DNA of 64,000 bases, taken from the NCBI GenBank assembly GCA_037953745.1, contig JBAKBP010000200.1, positions 62,001 through 126,000 on the forward strand. The letters run 5' to 3'. This document shows, one piece after another, positions 1-11,159 of the stretch. The notes under the pieces are model-generated. The model saw only the letters and a list, made by a program, of their open reading frames with translations. It did no database searches and was not told the origin of the DNA. Source of the stretch: Lithodes maja (taxonomy: Eukaryota > Arthropoda > Malacostraca > Decapoda > Lithodidae). Position numbers and translations under genes: made by a program. Position 1 is the first letter of the stretch, and each line of letters starts with the position of its first letter.

Positions 1-1265
1 AAAAAATATAAATGGACCGAGAACAAAGCCTTGTAGTACACCGCTTGTAATATTTATCCAATTAGAGGTTTTCCTGTTAACTACTACTAGTTGCTTTCGC
101 TCACTTAGCCAATCCTGAATCCATTGAAGAACATACTCGTGAATACCTTGAGCTTTTACTATCAGTCTGTTGTGAGATACTTTATCGAATGCTTTTTGAA
201 AATCAAAGTAGCCGATGGCAACTGCTATATTTTCGTCATATACATTTAAGGGACCCCACCTCGCTTTTTTCTCTTTCTCTCCCTCTCTCTTTGGCTTGTA
301 TCCATTCGGCCCCATTCAGTCTACTATTTTGAGACGTTTACCACCATCCAGGTGTCAATATTTTCCTGGCAAGCCGTAGCGAACCAGCATATATATATAT
401 TACTTTTGACAGCAAGCTAAATTTGTAAATTTGTAAATAGAAACATGTCTCCGGCGAAGCCTGATTTTGCCATACAATGCTGGCTCGCTATCACTCGCCA
501 GGAAGAAATCGACACCTGGATGGGAATAAACGTCTTAAAACAGTTGGCTGAATGGGGCCGAATGGATACAAGCCAGGGAGAGAGAGAAAAGGAGAGAAAG
601 ATAAACAAAAACGGTGACCCCCCATAAGATATCGTGGAGAAAGTCAAGGAGGTTTGTCAGACATGAGCGATTACTTCGGAAACCAGGTTGCGAGTCCTTT
701 ATAAGGTTGTTAACATCATAGTGGCATACAATTTTATTTCGAACTATTGTTTCTTGCAGCTTCAACATAATTGAGGTGAGGCTTATTGAGCGATAGTTGC
801 CAGGCAGAGCTATATTTCCTGTCTTAAAAGTGGGTGCTACATTAGCTGATTTATATTTTTAGGGACATATTATTGATATACATTGATTTGTCAAATATAA
901 GGGTTAGTGGTTTTGAGATTTCATTTTTTAATTCGTTAATGAAATTAGGCAAACATTTATTGGGTCCAGGGGATTTATTGGATCTTAATTTTGATATGGC
1001 ATCAAAGATGTCTGTGTTTGTAGTTTCAATGTTGCATAGGCCATTGCAGTTGTAATATTGAACTGGCGGGATATGAGGAACAGAGTTCAAGTCTTCCTCA
1101 ATAAACACCGATACAAAAACGTTCCTCGTTTTCGTCAACTAGCGGGCCAATAGTCGAGGTAACTACTTGTTTTACATTAATTTTGGTATAGCGATAACAC
1201 TCATTGGGATTTAAATTGCTTAAATTTGCAATATGTTGTTCATACTTATTTTTACTCTGTATAAC
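1..1265 (-). pseudogene. Degenerate CR1-like LINE ORF2 fragment
   Basis: Reading the minus strand from high to low coordinates gives CR1-type ORF2 pieces in the expected order. They are the endonuclease-RT linker (about 1265-1100), the pre-RT block with a SPGPNK-type motif (about 1138-860), RT fingers with the GFRSNRSCLTNLLDF motif (about 768-620), and the palm with FDFQKAFDKV (about 240-1). The pieces lie in different frames, so the copy is dead. The window edge cuts it before the YxDD box. It resembles the intact CR1 at 5239-8037 but is clearly more diverged and therefore older. It is interrupted by a foldback element at 246-627. Confidence 0.8.
246..627. mobile_element. Foldback/MITE-like inverted-repeat element
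   Basis: About 125 bp at 266-390 reappear in reverse complement at 475-600 with scattered mismatches, separated by a short AT-rich loop. The ends read TTAAGGGACC on the left and, inverted, TTATGGGGGG on the right. The block sits inside the CR1 RT sequence and separates two parts that are contiguous in the intact CR1 at about 6350-6380. This shows it is an insertion. No coding capacity is seen. The TTAA/ATAA edges suggest a piggyBac-type target, which is inference. Confidence 0.65.
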
Positions 1266-1287
1266 GACGAAGATTGATGAAATGTTC

Positions 1288-1301
1288 ACACACACACACA
1301 C

Positions 1302-1359
<58 letters not shown>

Positions 1360-1370
1360 TATATATACCC

Positions 1371-1421
<51 letters not shown>

Positions 1422-1432
1422 TGTATATATAC
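1288..1432. repeat. (CA)n-(TA)n microsatellite
   Basis: A short CA run passes directly into a long TA array with one interruption near 1367-1372. It marks the left edge of the duplicated 1.8-kb unit; the equivalent array at 3136-3188 marks the start of the second unit. Confidence 0.95.
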
Positions 1433-1574
1433 ATATGGATACATAGATGTATATGACAATTAATTTATACTGTTTTGATATCACGCAAGGAAATGTAATG
1501 CATCATAACAAAGTGTTCAACACTGAATATATAATTCTTTTAAATTGTGACTAAAATAGCCACTAAATATTATC

Positions 1575-1674
1575 AGACCAAGATATCCTAGAGTGAAAGT
1601 GTCCGGCGACCCTCTGACGGGACCAAGGATCAAACCCAAGTCGGACACTTTCATGTGTGACATTCTAGGTCTTT
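1575..1674. repeat. ~100-bp hairpin element, copy 1
   Basis: The sequence gaaagtgtccg is followed about 45 bp later by its inverse cggacactttc, with outer arms agacc..ctaga and tctag.gtct also complementary. A second copy lies at the paralogous place in unit B. It may be a small foldback element or a structured part of the duplicated unit. Confidence 0.6.
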
Positions 1675-1830
1675 AATTATTATTATCATTATTTTTAATT
1701 TTGTTTTATTATTATTATTATTATTATTATTATAATTATAATATCATCATAATGATTATAATAATTATGCCAGTGATATATTGTAATGCTATCTGCACAT
1801 ACTGTATGGTCAAATGTTTACCATTTCATG

Positions 1831-1833
<3 letters not shown>

Positions 1834-1876
<43 letters not shown>
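1834..1876. repeat. (TA)n microsatellite
   Basis: Uninterrupted TA run. Confidence 0.95.
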
Positions 1877-1878
<2 letters not shown>

Positions 1879-3133
1879 AAGACGTGTCGGTGTACGATGT
1901 AGTATAAATAAGAGTGAAATAGTTAGGCCCCAATCAGTCCAGTTGCTGCAAAACATATAATCATGTGTCTCTCTCTCTCTCTTAGAGTATGTTTTCATTG
2001 CAATCACTAATGTTTAGAAAATACAATATAGCAATATTTATGAAAACTCTAATAAAGGACAGTAAATGGTAAAAACCAGATATTCATAATTAGTTACCAA
2101 CGATACCCATGATACAAAGCATGTTGCAATAATAATGAGAGGCTATTGAGCGTTATTACAGTACTCTCCATGCAATATAAACAACTAGCGTACCATATTG
2201 AGTGGCTAGTACACGGCAAGACTATAGCAATTACCACCAACAGTTATATGGTTTATTTATTTTGCTACATAATGTGGGACGGTTACTTTTAGTTATAATT
2301 GTATATTTTCTGACAGCTAAATCACGAATTAAGCTAGCATCCAAACTATAATTTGTGCAATTGTTATAAGTACTCTGTTGTTATATTTTAATAACATCAA
2401 TATATTACTAATTTTAATTTGATTCAGTTACAGTATGTATAGAAACAAGGTGGTTATTATTCAGATAAAAGTGGACTTCTATATTCCAGGTATCTAAGCC
2501 TATATAAACCGCGTCATGTCTTTTTTTAACATCCCCCTCCCCTCCCATTTTTTATCCTCGTTATTTTGGGTATTATAATATGCTTTGATCCAATAGTTGG
2601 GCAATTATATGGCGTATCTTCCTAATATGGTGTACATTTATCTCTGGGCAAGTGAGTGCAAGCTTGCAAATTATGAAAAAGTGGCATTTGGCCAAGATAT
2701 ATTTCTACCGAAGAATGCAACATTTGGTAGAACATCTGGGGACATTTGATAGCTTATAACAGGTCGGGAAGGCGGATTTCTTTTAGTCTGGGAGTCAAAC
2801 TAGAAGTAAATAGTTGGGTGATAAAACATCAATACCCTTATCCGTAATACAAATAAACATTACACTAACCCCACAAACATCGGATCAGCTAACGTTAACG
2901 CAATCAGATTTAACTCCCTTGTAAGCCAATATAACCTGTCTCGGGTAAAGAAATTAGGACGGTATTTGATTTGTGTGGTTTTAACATGTCATGAATTACA
3001 ACACTTATATTGAGATGTGTAATTATATAATTATACCACTTTGTTTTGGGGTCCAAGTTATAAAAGCAAAAAGAAAAATTTATAAATATAACAAAGCCCC
3101 CCAGCCCCCTCACACACAAACACACATACCCGC

Positions 3134-3208
<75 letters not shown>

Positions 3209-3338
3209 TGTAAATAAACATTAATTTAAACTGTCTGTATACCACGTAAGGAAATGTACTGCCTCAAAAGAAAGTGTTGAACTTTGAATATCGATTCTTC
3301 TAAATTGTGACTAAAATATCTCCGACATATAATTATTC

Positions 3339-3438
3339 AGACCAAGATATCCTAGAGTGAAAGTGTCCGGCGTCCCTCTCATGGGACCCAGGATCAAACC
3401 CAAGTCGGACACTTTCCAGTGTGAATGTTCTGGTCTTT
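3339..3438. repeat. ~100-bp hairpin element, copy 2
   Basis: Same inverted arrangement and largely the same sequence as at 1575-1674, located at the paralogous position of unit B. Confidence 0.6.
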
Positions 3439-3511
3439 TATTATTATTATTATTATTGTTATTATTATTATAATTATTATTATTATTATTATTATTTATA
3501 TTATTAAATAT

Positions 3512-3614
3512 AACGCCATATGAGGAGGAGCACTTTATTGCCAACGTTTCGCAGATAGCTTCTTCAGGTCACTGCGAAACGTTGTCAATAAAGTGCTCCT
3601 CCTCATATGGTGTT
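3512..3614. repeat. Near-perfect palindrome with PLE-like core
   Basis: The two arms (ccatatgaggaggagcactt... and its inverse) pair over about 40 bp around a loop of about 20 bp. On the minus strand the loop region reads CTGAAGA, 10 nt, GAAACGTT. A closely similar phrase lies in the 3' region of the Penelope-like element at 15181-15215. The palindrome is absent from the paralogous site in unit A, so it is an insertion. Confidence 0.7.
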
Positions 3615-4100
3615 TATAATCATTCTGTCAACTGTTCTAAGTTATTTCAACATTATTATTATTATTGTTATTACTATTTATATTATTATTATTAGAGTGA
3701 TATAATGTCCTTGGTTATATTATATATTTTGTTCATGCTTTCTGCTCATAGTAGTGCAAAGGATTACTGTTAATGAATGTCCTATGTGGGAATATTTACC
3801 ATTGCATAACCTTTGACATACATATGTATAAGAAGTGTCGGTGTACCATGTATGATAAATAAGCTTGAAATAATTAGGCTCCGATCAGTCCAGTAGTAAA
3901 ATATATAAACCTAAATGTTTGGATCTCTCTCTCTCTCTCGCAGATTACGTTTTAATTGCAATCACTTATAGTTAATAAATACAATACCGGTATTGCAATA
4001 TTTATGATAACTCTAATAAATGTACAGTAAATGGCAATGACCAGACATTCATTATTAATTACCAACGATACCCATGATACAAAGCATGTTGCAGTAATAG

Positions 4101-4958
4101 TACAAAGGAGTACAAAGGAAATCAAGCAACAACAGATCTAGTGACCCTTCTAGGTTGCTTGTCCTCCAAAACACTGAGGATCAAGTGTCCAAACAGTGGT
4201 TTAGAGTGGGTAAGGGAACATTGGAAAGGGAATTACTGCCCTGGAACTAATGTCCGTGGCAGGATTAGGAAGTTAGTAGAGGACAGATGGATTAGTAACT
4301 GAGGGGGGGATAAAATAAAGTTATTCATTTACAAACGCAGTCAGTCGCGGGTTTGATGAGAGATATTTGTCTAGGCGGAGTTTAAATGAATCAACGGTGA
4401 TGCAGTCTATAACGTTTCGGGGAAGCCCATTCCACAAGTTGACAACTCGATTGAAGAAGAAATTCTTAGATTCGTGTGAGTTAAAAGATTTACCAATAAT
4501 TTTGCAACCGTTTCCCCGCGTGTAATTAGATTGGTCGATAGTGAAGTACTTACTACAGTTCATATTGTCGATGCCTTTGATGATTTTGAACACTTGAATT
4601 AAGTCACCTCTTAATCTGCGCTGGGTTAAAGGAAATAAATTTAATTCTCTAAGACGCTCTTCGTATGGTTTGTTCTTTAGGCTAGGTATCATTTTGGTAA
4701 CTCTACGTTGAACTCGTTCTAGCTTGTTTATATCTTTTTGGTAATAAGGGCACCAGGATTGAACGCAGTATTCCAGAAGAGGGCGGACTAAGGAATTGTA
4801 AAGGGTTAGGATAACGTCTTTGGATTTATGCTCAAATGACCTGCCTATAAAGCCAATTATTTTGTTTGCCTTCTTAACAACTTCTGAACATTGTTGACTC
4901 GGTTTTAGGTTACTCGATATTGTTACTCCCAGATCGGTTTCTCTGTTTACATTCTTAA

Positions 4959-4964
<6 letters not shown>
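4101..4964 (-). pseudogene. 5'-truncated CR1-like LINE copy
   Basis: The minus strand encodes the last ~215 residues of a CR1 ORF2, ending at 4321 with a stop after FVNE, followed by the 3' UTR. The tail is two 10-bp repeats (gtacaaagga) at 4101-4120. It is nearly identical to the corresponding part of the full copy at 5019 onwards; few residue changes are seen (for example LPRNVID against LPRDVID). Both copies are therefore recent relative to the 1-1265 copy. The 5' truncation abuts a GA microsatellite. Confidence 0.88.

Positions 4965-5018
<54 letters not shown>
4963..5018. repeat. (GA)n microsatellite
   Basis: Uninterrupted GA run between the truncated CR1 and the 3' tail of the full CR1. 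A second GA run at 11660-11690 lies at the other end of the full CR1. Confidence 0.95.
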
Positions 5019-5022
<4 letters not shown>

Positions 5023-5238
5023 AAGGAGTACAAAGGAAATCAAGCAACAACAGGTCTAGTGACCCTTCTAGGCTGCTTGTCCTCCAAAACACTGAGGATC
5101 AAGTGTCCAAACAGTGGTTTAGAGTGGGTAAGGGAACATTGGAAAGGGAACTACTGCCCTAGAACTAATGTCCGTGGCAGGATTAGGAAGTTAGTAGGGG
5201 ACAGATGGGTTAGTAACTGAGGGGGGTATACAATAAAG

Positions 5239-8037
5239 TTATTCATTTACAAACGCAGTCAGTCGCGGGTTTGATGCGAGATATTTGTCTAAGCGGAGTT
5301 TAAATGAATCAACGGTGCTGCAGTCTATAACGTCTCGGGGAAGCCCATTCCACAAGTTGACAACTCGATTGAAGAAGAAATTCTTAGATTCGTGTGAGTT
5401 AAAAGATTTACCAATAATTTTGCAACCGTTTCCCCGCGTGTAATTAGATTGGTCGATAGTGAAGTACTTACTACAGTTCATATTGTCGATGCCTTTGATG
5501 ATTTTGAACACTTGAATTAAGTCGCCTCTTAATCTGCGCTGGGTTAAAGGAAATAGATTTAATTCTCTAAGACGCTCTTCGTATGGTTTGTTCTTTAGGC
5601 TAGGTATCATTTTGGTAACTCTACGTTGAACTCGTTCTAGCTTGTTTATATCTTTTTGGTAATAAGGGCACCAGGATTGAACGCAGTATTCCAGAAGAGG
5701 GCGGACTAAGGAATTGTAAAGGGTTAGGATAACATCTTTGGATTTATGCTCAAATGACCTGCCTATAAAGCCAATTATTTTGTTTGCCTTCTTAACAACT
5801 TCTGAACATTGTTGACTCGGTTTTAGGTTACTCGATATTGTTACTCCCAGATCGGTTTCTTTGTTTACATTCTTAAGCTGAGTGCCATTCATCGAATAGT
5901 TTGCTTTCTCATTTAGGTATCCGATATGTAGTACTTTACATTTATCCGCATTGAAACTCATTTGCCAAATTTGGGCCCAACATGACAATTTATCTAGATT
6001 GTGTTGCATATCGTCAACTTGTTCTTTTGAGAGTACGCTATTTGCAATTTTTGTATCGTCAGCAAATTTCGAGACTGTACAGGTGAGACCCTCATCTATG
6101 TCGTTGATGTAAATTAGAAAGATAATTGGTCCTAGTACCGATCCCTGGGGTACCCAACTACTTACATTGGTCCATTTAGATGCCTTACCGTTTATGACTA
6201 CTCTTTGCTTTCTGTCGCTGAGCCAATTTTCTATCCATTTCAACACACCGTCTTGTATTCCATGCGCTTTTAGTTTTAGCAGTAATCGTTTGTGGGGAAC
6301 TTTGTCAAAGGCCTTTTGAAAATCAAGGTATATAATATCTACAGCTTTACTCTCATCGTAGAGGTTGAAGATATCGTGGAAGAAGTCTAAGAGGTTTGTT
6401 AAACAGGAACGTTTTTTACGAAAGCCGTGTTGAGTATCTTTAAGTAAGTTATTTGCCTCTAAGTGATTTACGAGTCTGTCTCTTATGACCGTTTCTAGCA
6501 TTTTACATACAATTGAGGTTAAGCTAATTGGACGATAGTTACTGGGTAGGGATTTGCTGCCTTTTTTGAATATTGGTGTTACGTTGGCTAGCTTCCACTG
6601 ATCAGGCATAGTCCCAGACTGCAAGGATTCATTGAATAGCAATGTCAGTGGTTTGGAGAGCTCATCCTTAGCTTCCTTTAGAACTCTAGGTGAGATTGTA
6701 TCAGGTCCAGGCGTTTTATTTACCTTGAGTTTATCTAAACAATTCAATACTTCTCTCTCTGTAACGGTGATATTGCTTAGAACATCTGAATTATCAATCT
6801 GAATCGGCGATGGTGTAGGGATATCACTGAGGTCTTCGGTTGTAAAAACTGATGCAAAGAAGGTATTGAGGGCATTACTCATTTGTACTTCGTCTTTGGT
6901 GTATTCTCCATTTTCATCGACTAACGGTCCAACAGTTAAAGTAACTACTTTTTTCTTTCTGATATAACTATAGAATTCTTTCGGGTTTGTTTTACTTTGA
7001 TTCGCAACATGTAACTCCAGGGTCTTTTTACTTTGCTTAATTAACTTTTTGGCTTTGCGTCGTAGCTCTACAAATTTCACTCGTTCTTCGTCATTTTGTG
7101 AGGATTTTAATCTATCATTAGCAAATTTTTTAGCAAGCAGACAGTCTGAAATATCTTTATTCCACCATTTGGGCTTATCATTTTGGCCTGGACGCCGTAT
7201 TTTCGATGGTATGCAGTCTTGCACTGCCTTAAGGTAAGTGGTTGTGAAACACTCCCAAGATGTATTTATGTCGTTATTGTTAGTCAGAAAGCTCCAGTCA
7301 GTTTCTTTGAGTTTTGATTTAAGTTTATGAAAATTTGCTTTCTTGAAATTAAGGACTTTCTCAATGCTGCTATTTGATTTGTTACTAGTAAACTTTAAAG
7401 TTAAAGTTATCGTACGATGGTCGCTGTTACTGAATTCATCACCAACATTCAAATTCTATATTAATTCTTCTTTTGTTGCGAGTACAAGGTCAAGCACATT
7501 ATTACCACGGGTCGGAGATTGTACAAATTGAAAAAGTGAACTCTCTTGCAAGTTAGCATAGAGGTCGTGTCCAGAGTGTGAAGTAAGAATATCGCCCCAT
7601 TTAGTCACGGGTAAGTTGAAATCGCCAAGAATTACGGTATCTTGTATGTTAGTTATTTCTGCAATTTGTTCATAAATTTCACTGTCAGTTTGCACTGATT
7701 GAGATGGGGGTCTGTATAATAAAGCTAGTGTTATTTTAGTTCCTCGTTTATTATTTAATAGTACGTAAGATATGTCTATATTCGCAATTTGAGGTTTTGA
7801 CATTAAGACGGGATTAAGACTTTCCTTTATAAAAAACAGAACTCCTCCTCCATTTCTATTGATCCGACTTTTCTCAAACATTGTATAACCAGGAAGCGTA
7901 TATTCGGCTAAAAAGTCTCTGTCTTCCGTATTTAACCAAGATTCTGTAATGCCGATTATATCATAATGTTCTGTAAACACGATTTCCTCTAGATCTGAAA
8001 ATGTATTGCGTATGCTACGAGCATTTACATAAAACAC
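5239..8037 (-). pseudogene. CR1 ORF2: endonuclease-reverse transcriptase
   Basis: It would encode the APE-type endonuclease (8037-about 7400) and reverse transcriptase that carry out target-primed reverse transcription. The endonuclease shows YVNARSIRN at the N-terminus, a GITESWL block, LGDFNLP and a terminal NSDH. The RT shows NYRPISLTS, GFRKKRSCLTNLLDF, YLDFQKAFDKVPH, VPQGSVLGP and the catalytic FADD near 6055-6069, then the CR1 thumb and C-terminal domain. A single in-frame TAG at 7456-7458 separates the endonuclease and RT. It follows EELI and is consistent with a C-to-T change in a Gln codon; no frameshift is involved. There is no ATG at 8037, and the open frame runs further upstream and overlaps the end of ORF1 in another frame. 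Confidence 0.9.
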
Positions 8038-8102
8038 CTTAAGAGTATTAGAGTTGGATGTTACTGATTGTGCATTGTCTGAATTTTCAGTTCGTATTTG
8101 AC

Positions 8103-9095
8103 TTACACTACCCTGTCTTGGGTCTGGTTGACCCCGTTTTTTGAACGGAAATCCTTGACTGCATCGTTCAGCAGACGACCAAGACGTGCAGCTCCTACTT
8201 CATTGAGATGTACACCATCTCCTGAAAACAAAGATTTATCATAGTAAAAATTATCCCACGTGTCGACAAAGCCGATGTTCTCCTCCCTGCAGAGTTTGGC
8301 TAGTCGGCGATTTGTACTGGTAGCTATGTTGTAGAATCGGTTTTCTACATCAATCCGGGGAACAATTCCTGAAATTAAGATTCTATTAGATTTTTCCTTG
8401 AAGGACCTGATCAGCCGCCGGTACTTGTAAAGTAGTTCCTCTGACCGCGTCCGTTGGACATCGTTAGATCCAACGTGGATGACGTACGTAGTGCTTGCGG
8501 GGGCGAGCCTGGAAACCTCTTCCAGAGCCGCAACAATGTCGTCCACGCCGCCACCTGGGATACAGAATCGCTTTCTGGTCCTGGGTGCCCTGGCGCAGAA
8601 CTCGGTTAGTTGGCCACGGACCATGGAGTCGCCCACAAGCCGAACTTCTTCCGTTTCCTCTTCCTCGTCAACAGCCAGAATTTTGAAGCGGTTTTGGCAT
8701 GTTGTCGGGATGACCTTCCTGGTACTGGTACTGGGATGGACATTGTTTCTCACTAACTGAAAGTTGTCCTGGGGGGGAGTGAGAGTAGAGTCATTATTAT
8801 TATCTGCAACATCTAAGGTAGCTGCTGGTGTGGGTACCGGTACTGTATGCACTGGAATGGCGGTTGACATAGTAGTGGTTTCTTGGGCCGAGGGCACTCC
8901 TACGTTGAGTGTGGCAAATTCTTGAAGGGATTCAAGCTTCGTAGTCAGGGCATCGATCTTGCGGTGAGCTGCATTCAATTCATCCGCAATCTTCTCTCGG
9001 AGCTGGCAAAATCTACAAATTTGGACATCAGTATCAACAAACATGGTAGGGCCAAATTTACCGGAACAACTCGTGCAGGTTCGTTGCGGCGCCAT
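8103..9095 (-). CDS. CR1 ORF1 protein with SGNH/GDSL esterase domain
   Basis: The ATG at 9095 was chosen because the protein then opens directly on a Cys cluster (CTSCSGKFG... ICRFC), giving about 330 residues. After the Zn-like CxxC pairs comes a short coiled-coil-like stretch (about residues 35-70) and a Ser/Thr/Pro linker. A complete SGNH-hydrolase domain follows: GDSM (block I Ser), a Gly-rich block II, HVGSNDV (Gly and Asn of block III) and DGVHLN (block V Asp/His). Esterase-type ORF1 proteins are established for a branch of CR1-clade LINEs, where ORF1p binds RNA or membranes. All catalytic residues are retained. It lies just upstream of ORF2, which overlaps its 3' end in a different frame. 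Confidence 0.9.
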   Translation of the reverse strand: MAPQRTCTSCSGKFGPTMFVDTDVQICRFCQLREKIADELNAAHRKIDALTTKLESLQEFATLNVGVPSAQETTTMSTAIPVHTVPVPTPAATLDVADNNNDSTLTPPQDNFQLVRNNVHPSTSTRKVIPTTCQNRFKILAVDEEEETEEVRLVGDSMVRGQLTEFCARAPRTRKRFCIPGGGVDDIVAALEEVSRLAPASTTYVIHVGSNDVQRTRSEELLYKYRRLIRSFKEKSNRILISGIVPRIDVENRFYNIATSTNRRLAKLCREENIGFVDTWDNFYYDKSLFSGDGVHLNEVGAARLGRLLNDAVKDFRSKNGVNQTQDRVV

Positions 9096-9109
9096 GACGA
9101 TATAATCAC

Positions 9110-9880
9110 AATATGCCTGAAAATCACACAAATTTATGTTAGCAAAATGGTACAATTAAAGCCTGAAAATCACAAAAAATGTATGTTAGCAATGTGATAC
9201 AATTAATTCCTGAAAATCACAAAAAAATTTGTTAGCAATAGAACACAATTTATGCCTGAAAAAAACAAAAATTTATGTTAGCAGTATGACACAGTTAAAG
9301 CCTGAAAATCACAAATGGACTAGAAATTTGTTACAAAATTTACTGGAAAAAAAGTGGGAGAGGGTTAATGTAGCCTAGTGAAAAAACTGGAAAACAGTAT
9401 ACAGTACAGTAACAAAAAATATTTGTTAGCAATATGGTACAATTAATGCCTGTAAATCACAAAAATAATATGTTAATCACAAAAAGAATATTATGGCTGT
9501 AAATCACAAAAAATATGTTAGCAATAGAACACAATTTATGCCTGAAAAAAAAAAAAAAAAAAAATTGATGTTAGCAGTATGACACAGTTAAAGCCTGAAC
9601 ATTGTAAATGGACTAGTAATTTGTTACAAAATTTACTGGGAGAAAAAAAAGGGGAGAGGGTTAATTTAGCCTAGTGAGAACACTGGAAAGCAGTATACAG
9701 TACAGTAACAAAAAATATTGGTTAGCAATATGGTACAATTAATGCCTGTAAATCACAAAAAGAATATGTTGATCACAAAAAGAATATGTTAGCAATAGAA
9801 CACAATTTTATGCCTGAAAATAAAAATAAAATTATGTTAGCAGTATGACACAGTTAGGCTAAAGCCTGTATATTAGTTTA
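9110..9880 (-). repeat. 5' UTR tandem repeats of the CR1 element
   Basis: A ~45-bp phrase (gcctgaaaatcacaaa ... atgttagcaatatg...) recurs about a dozen times with variation. A larger block of about 280-300 bp, including the phrase ggagagggttaat, occurs twice (about 9240-9520 and 9525-9800). It begins directly upstream of ORF1. Tandem 5' UTR monomers act as promoters in some other LINEs, such as mouse L1; a promoter role here is inference. Confidence 0.7.
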
Positions 9881-10003
9881 TACAGTGGTCGACACAATAA
9901 TAATAATAATGGAGTTAGTAATATCCCTGGCAAGAGTGTGAGAGGCCTATTATGGTGACAAGTATCTGAAATTCGATTAATAAATAGGCTATCAAAAAGT
10001 ATT

Positions 10004-11040
10004 CTCTATCTATCTATCTATATGCTCTGGCCCAATCCCCATTTTGGGGGTAGCCGACTCAAGACAGAGCAAGAACAGGGAAAACACAAAAACAACATAA
10101 AACAAAAAATAAACACAGATAAAAAGCACAAACTCACACACATCCAGGTCACCCAGGAGAAGACCCAGAGACCAGGGTTACCAAGGTCGCTCCAGCACTC
10201 CCCCAGCCCCTGACCACCCGGAGAGGTTCCGATCTCGGCAGGCAGACATGCAGCGGAGCCAAAGCCACAAGCCCTCCCACCACACTTCCAGGCACACCCT
10301 TCATATTAATCGTCCCCCCGGGCCAGGCGCCTGATGGACTATTATCTAGTCGAACTTGCGCCCGACCCCTTACTCCAAATGACCACGTGTTCACTCAACT
10401 ATTCACAAGCATTCTCCATTCACTCCTGTCCACCACCACTTCCTCTGCCTGATCTATAGTCATTCCTCTATCATCCAAAGCCTTTCTTACACAGTCTCTC
10501 CATCTCAATGGGGGTCTTCCTGCCCTTCTATCTCCCCTTGTACCTGACTCACATATTCTCTTTTTAAGCCTTTCATCTCCCATTCGTTCAACATGACCAT
10601 ACCAGCTCAGCACCCTTCTGTCCACTCTGGCTGACAAATGTTCCTGCTGCCCCACTCTCCTACGTATCTCTTCATTCCTCAATCTGTCTCTACGAGTAAC
10701 TCCACACATACTCCTCAAGCAGCTCATCTCCATCACATCCAGCCCTCTTTTCTCTTTTTTCTTCAGAGCCCATGTCTCAGCCCCATACATCACTGTTGGC
10801 ACAACAATTCCTTGATACAGTGCACTTTTTACTTTCACTCCGAGATTTCTCGTCTTCCACATACTTCCCATTGCTCCGAAAACCTTCCTTCCTTCACACA
10901 CTCTCTGTTTTACCTCCACTTCCATACCTCCACTCCTGCTTATCGTTCCTCCTAGATATTTAAAACACTCTACTTGTTCCAATATTTCCCCATCCAGCCT
11001 CACATCTAGATTCACCCTATGCTCTCCCCTATTACACTTA
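10004..11040 (-). mobile_element. 5'-truncated RTE-like LINE with (TAGA)n tail
   Basis: The insertion is bounded by an 11-bp target duplication, caaaaagtatt, at 9993-10003 and 11041-11051. The plus-left edge is a TATC run, meaning a minus-strand TAGA tail as in RTE-type LINEs. The interior holds the last part of the RT ORF and the 3' UTR. It lies within the 5' UTR of the CR1 element and is therefore younger than that CR1. Confidence 0.85.
10395..11015 (-). pseudogene. RTE-like RT C-terminal fragment
   Basis: About 206 open residues with the post-catalytic RT signature: FKYLGGTISRSGG, LYQGIVVPTVMYGAETW, a basic CGVTRRDRLRNEEIRRR stretch and WYGHVERM, ending in MLVNS. The catalytic palm (YxDD) lies in the missing 5' part. 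No internal stop is seen, which suggests a young but truncated copy. Its own 3' UTR follows down to 10004. Confidence 0.85.
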
Positions 11041-11159
11041 CAAAAAGTATTACAGTAACTAAATTATTCTAACCCAATATTAAAACTATCTTGACAAATG
11101 TTAGTGTGTGCGATTTATATAGATAACCAAGATAAAAAAGTTCAACCAAGTACAGTATT

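Larger units (their letters stand above)
1289..3108. repeat. Tandem duplication, unit A (~1.8 kb)
   Basis: This block aligns along its length with a second copy that starts at 3109. Its first half (1440-2135) matches 3220-4100, including the hairpin at 1575, an ATT-rich tract, a CT run and the phrase ending in gcatgttgca. Its second half (2150-3108) matches 11697-11756 and 14166-15060, including the distinctive tails cacacacaaacacacatacc. No gene is recognised in it. Indels and scattered substitutions indicate an old duplication. Confidence 0.75.
3109..4100. repeat. Tandem duplication, unit B, left part
   Basis: Paralogue of 1289-2135. It begins with CA/TA repeats (TA array 3136-3188, then a GA run to about 3208). 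It contains the second hairpin and ends at gcagtaatag, where a CR1 3' tail begins. The rest of the unit resumes at 11691. It carries one extra insertion relative to unit A, the palindrome at 3512-3614. Confidence 0.75.

Noticed and set aside
1252..1484. Tyr-Ile repeat ORFs over TA arrays, here and at 3100, 16190, 18930 and 34930
   Set aside because: Alternating TA translates as YIYI in several frames on both strands; pure microsatellite artefact.
10149..10394. 81-codon minus ORF below the RTE fragment
   Set aside because: Lies in the RTE 3' UTR after the RT stop; no domain and no support.
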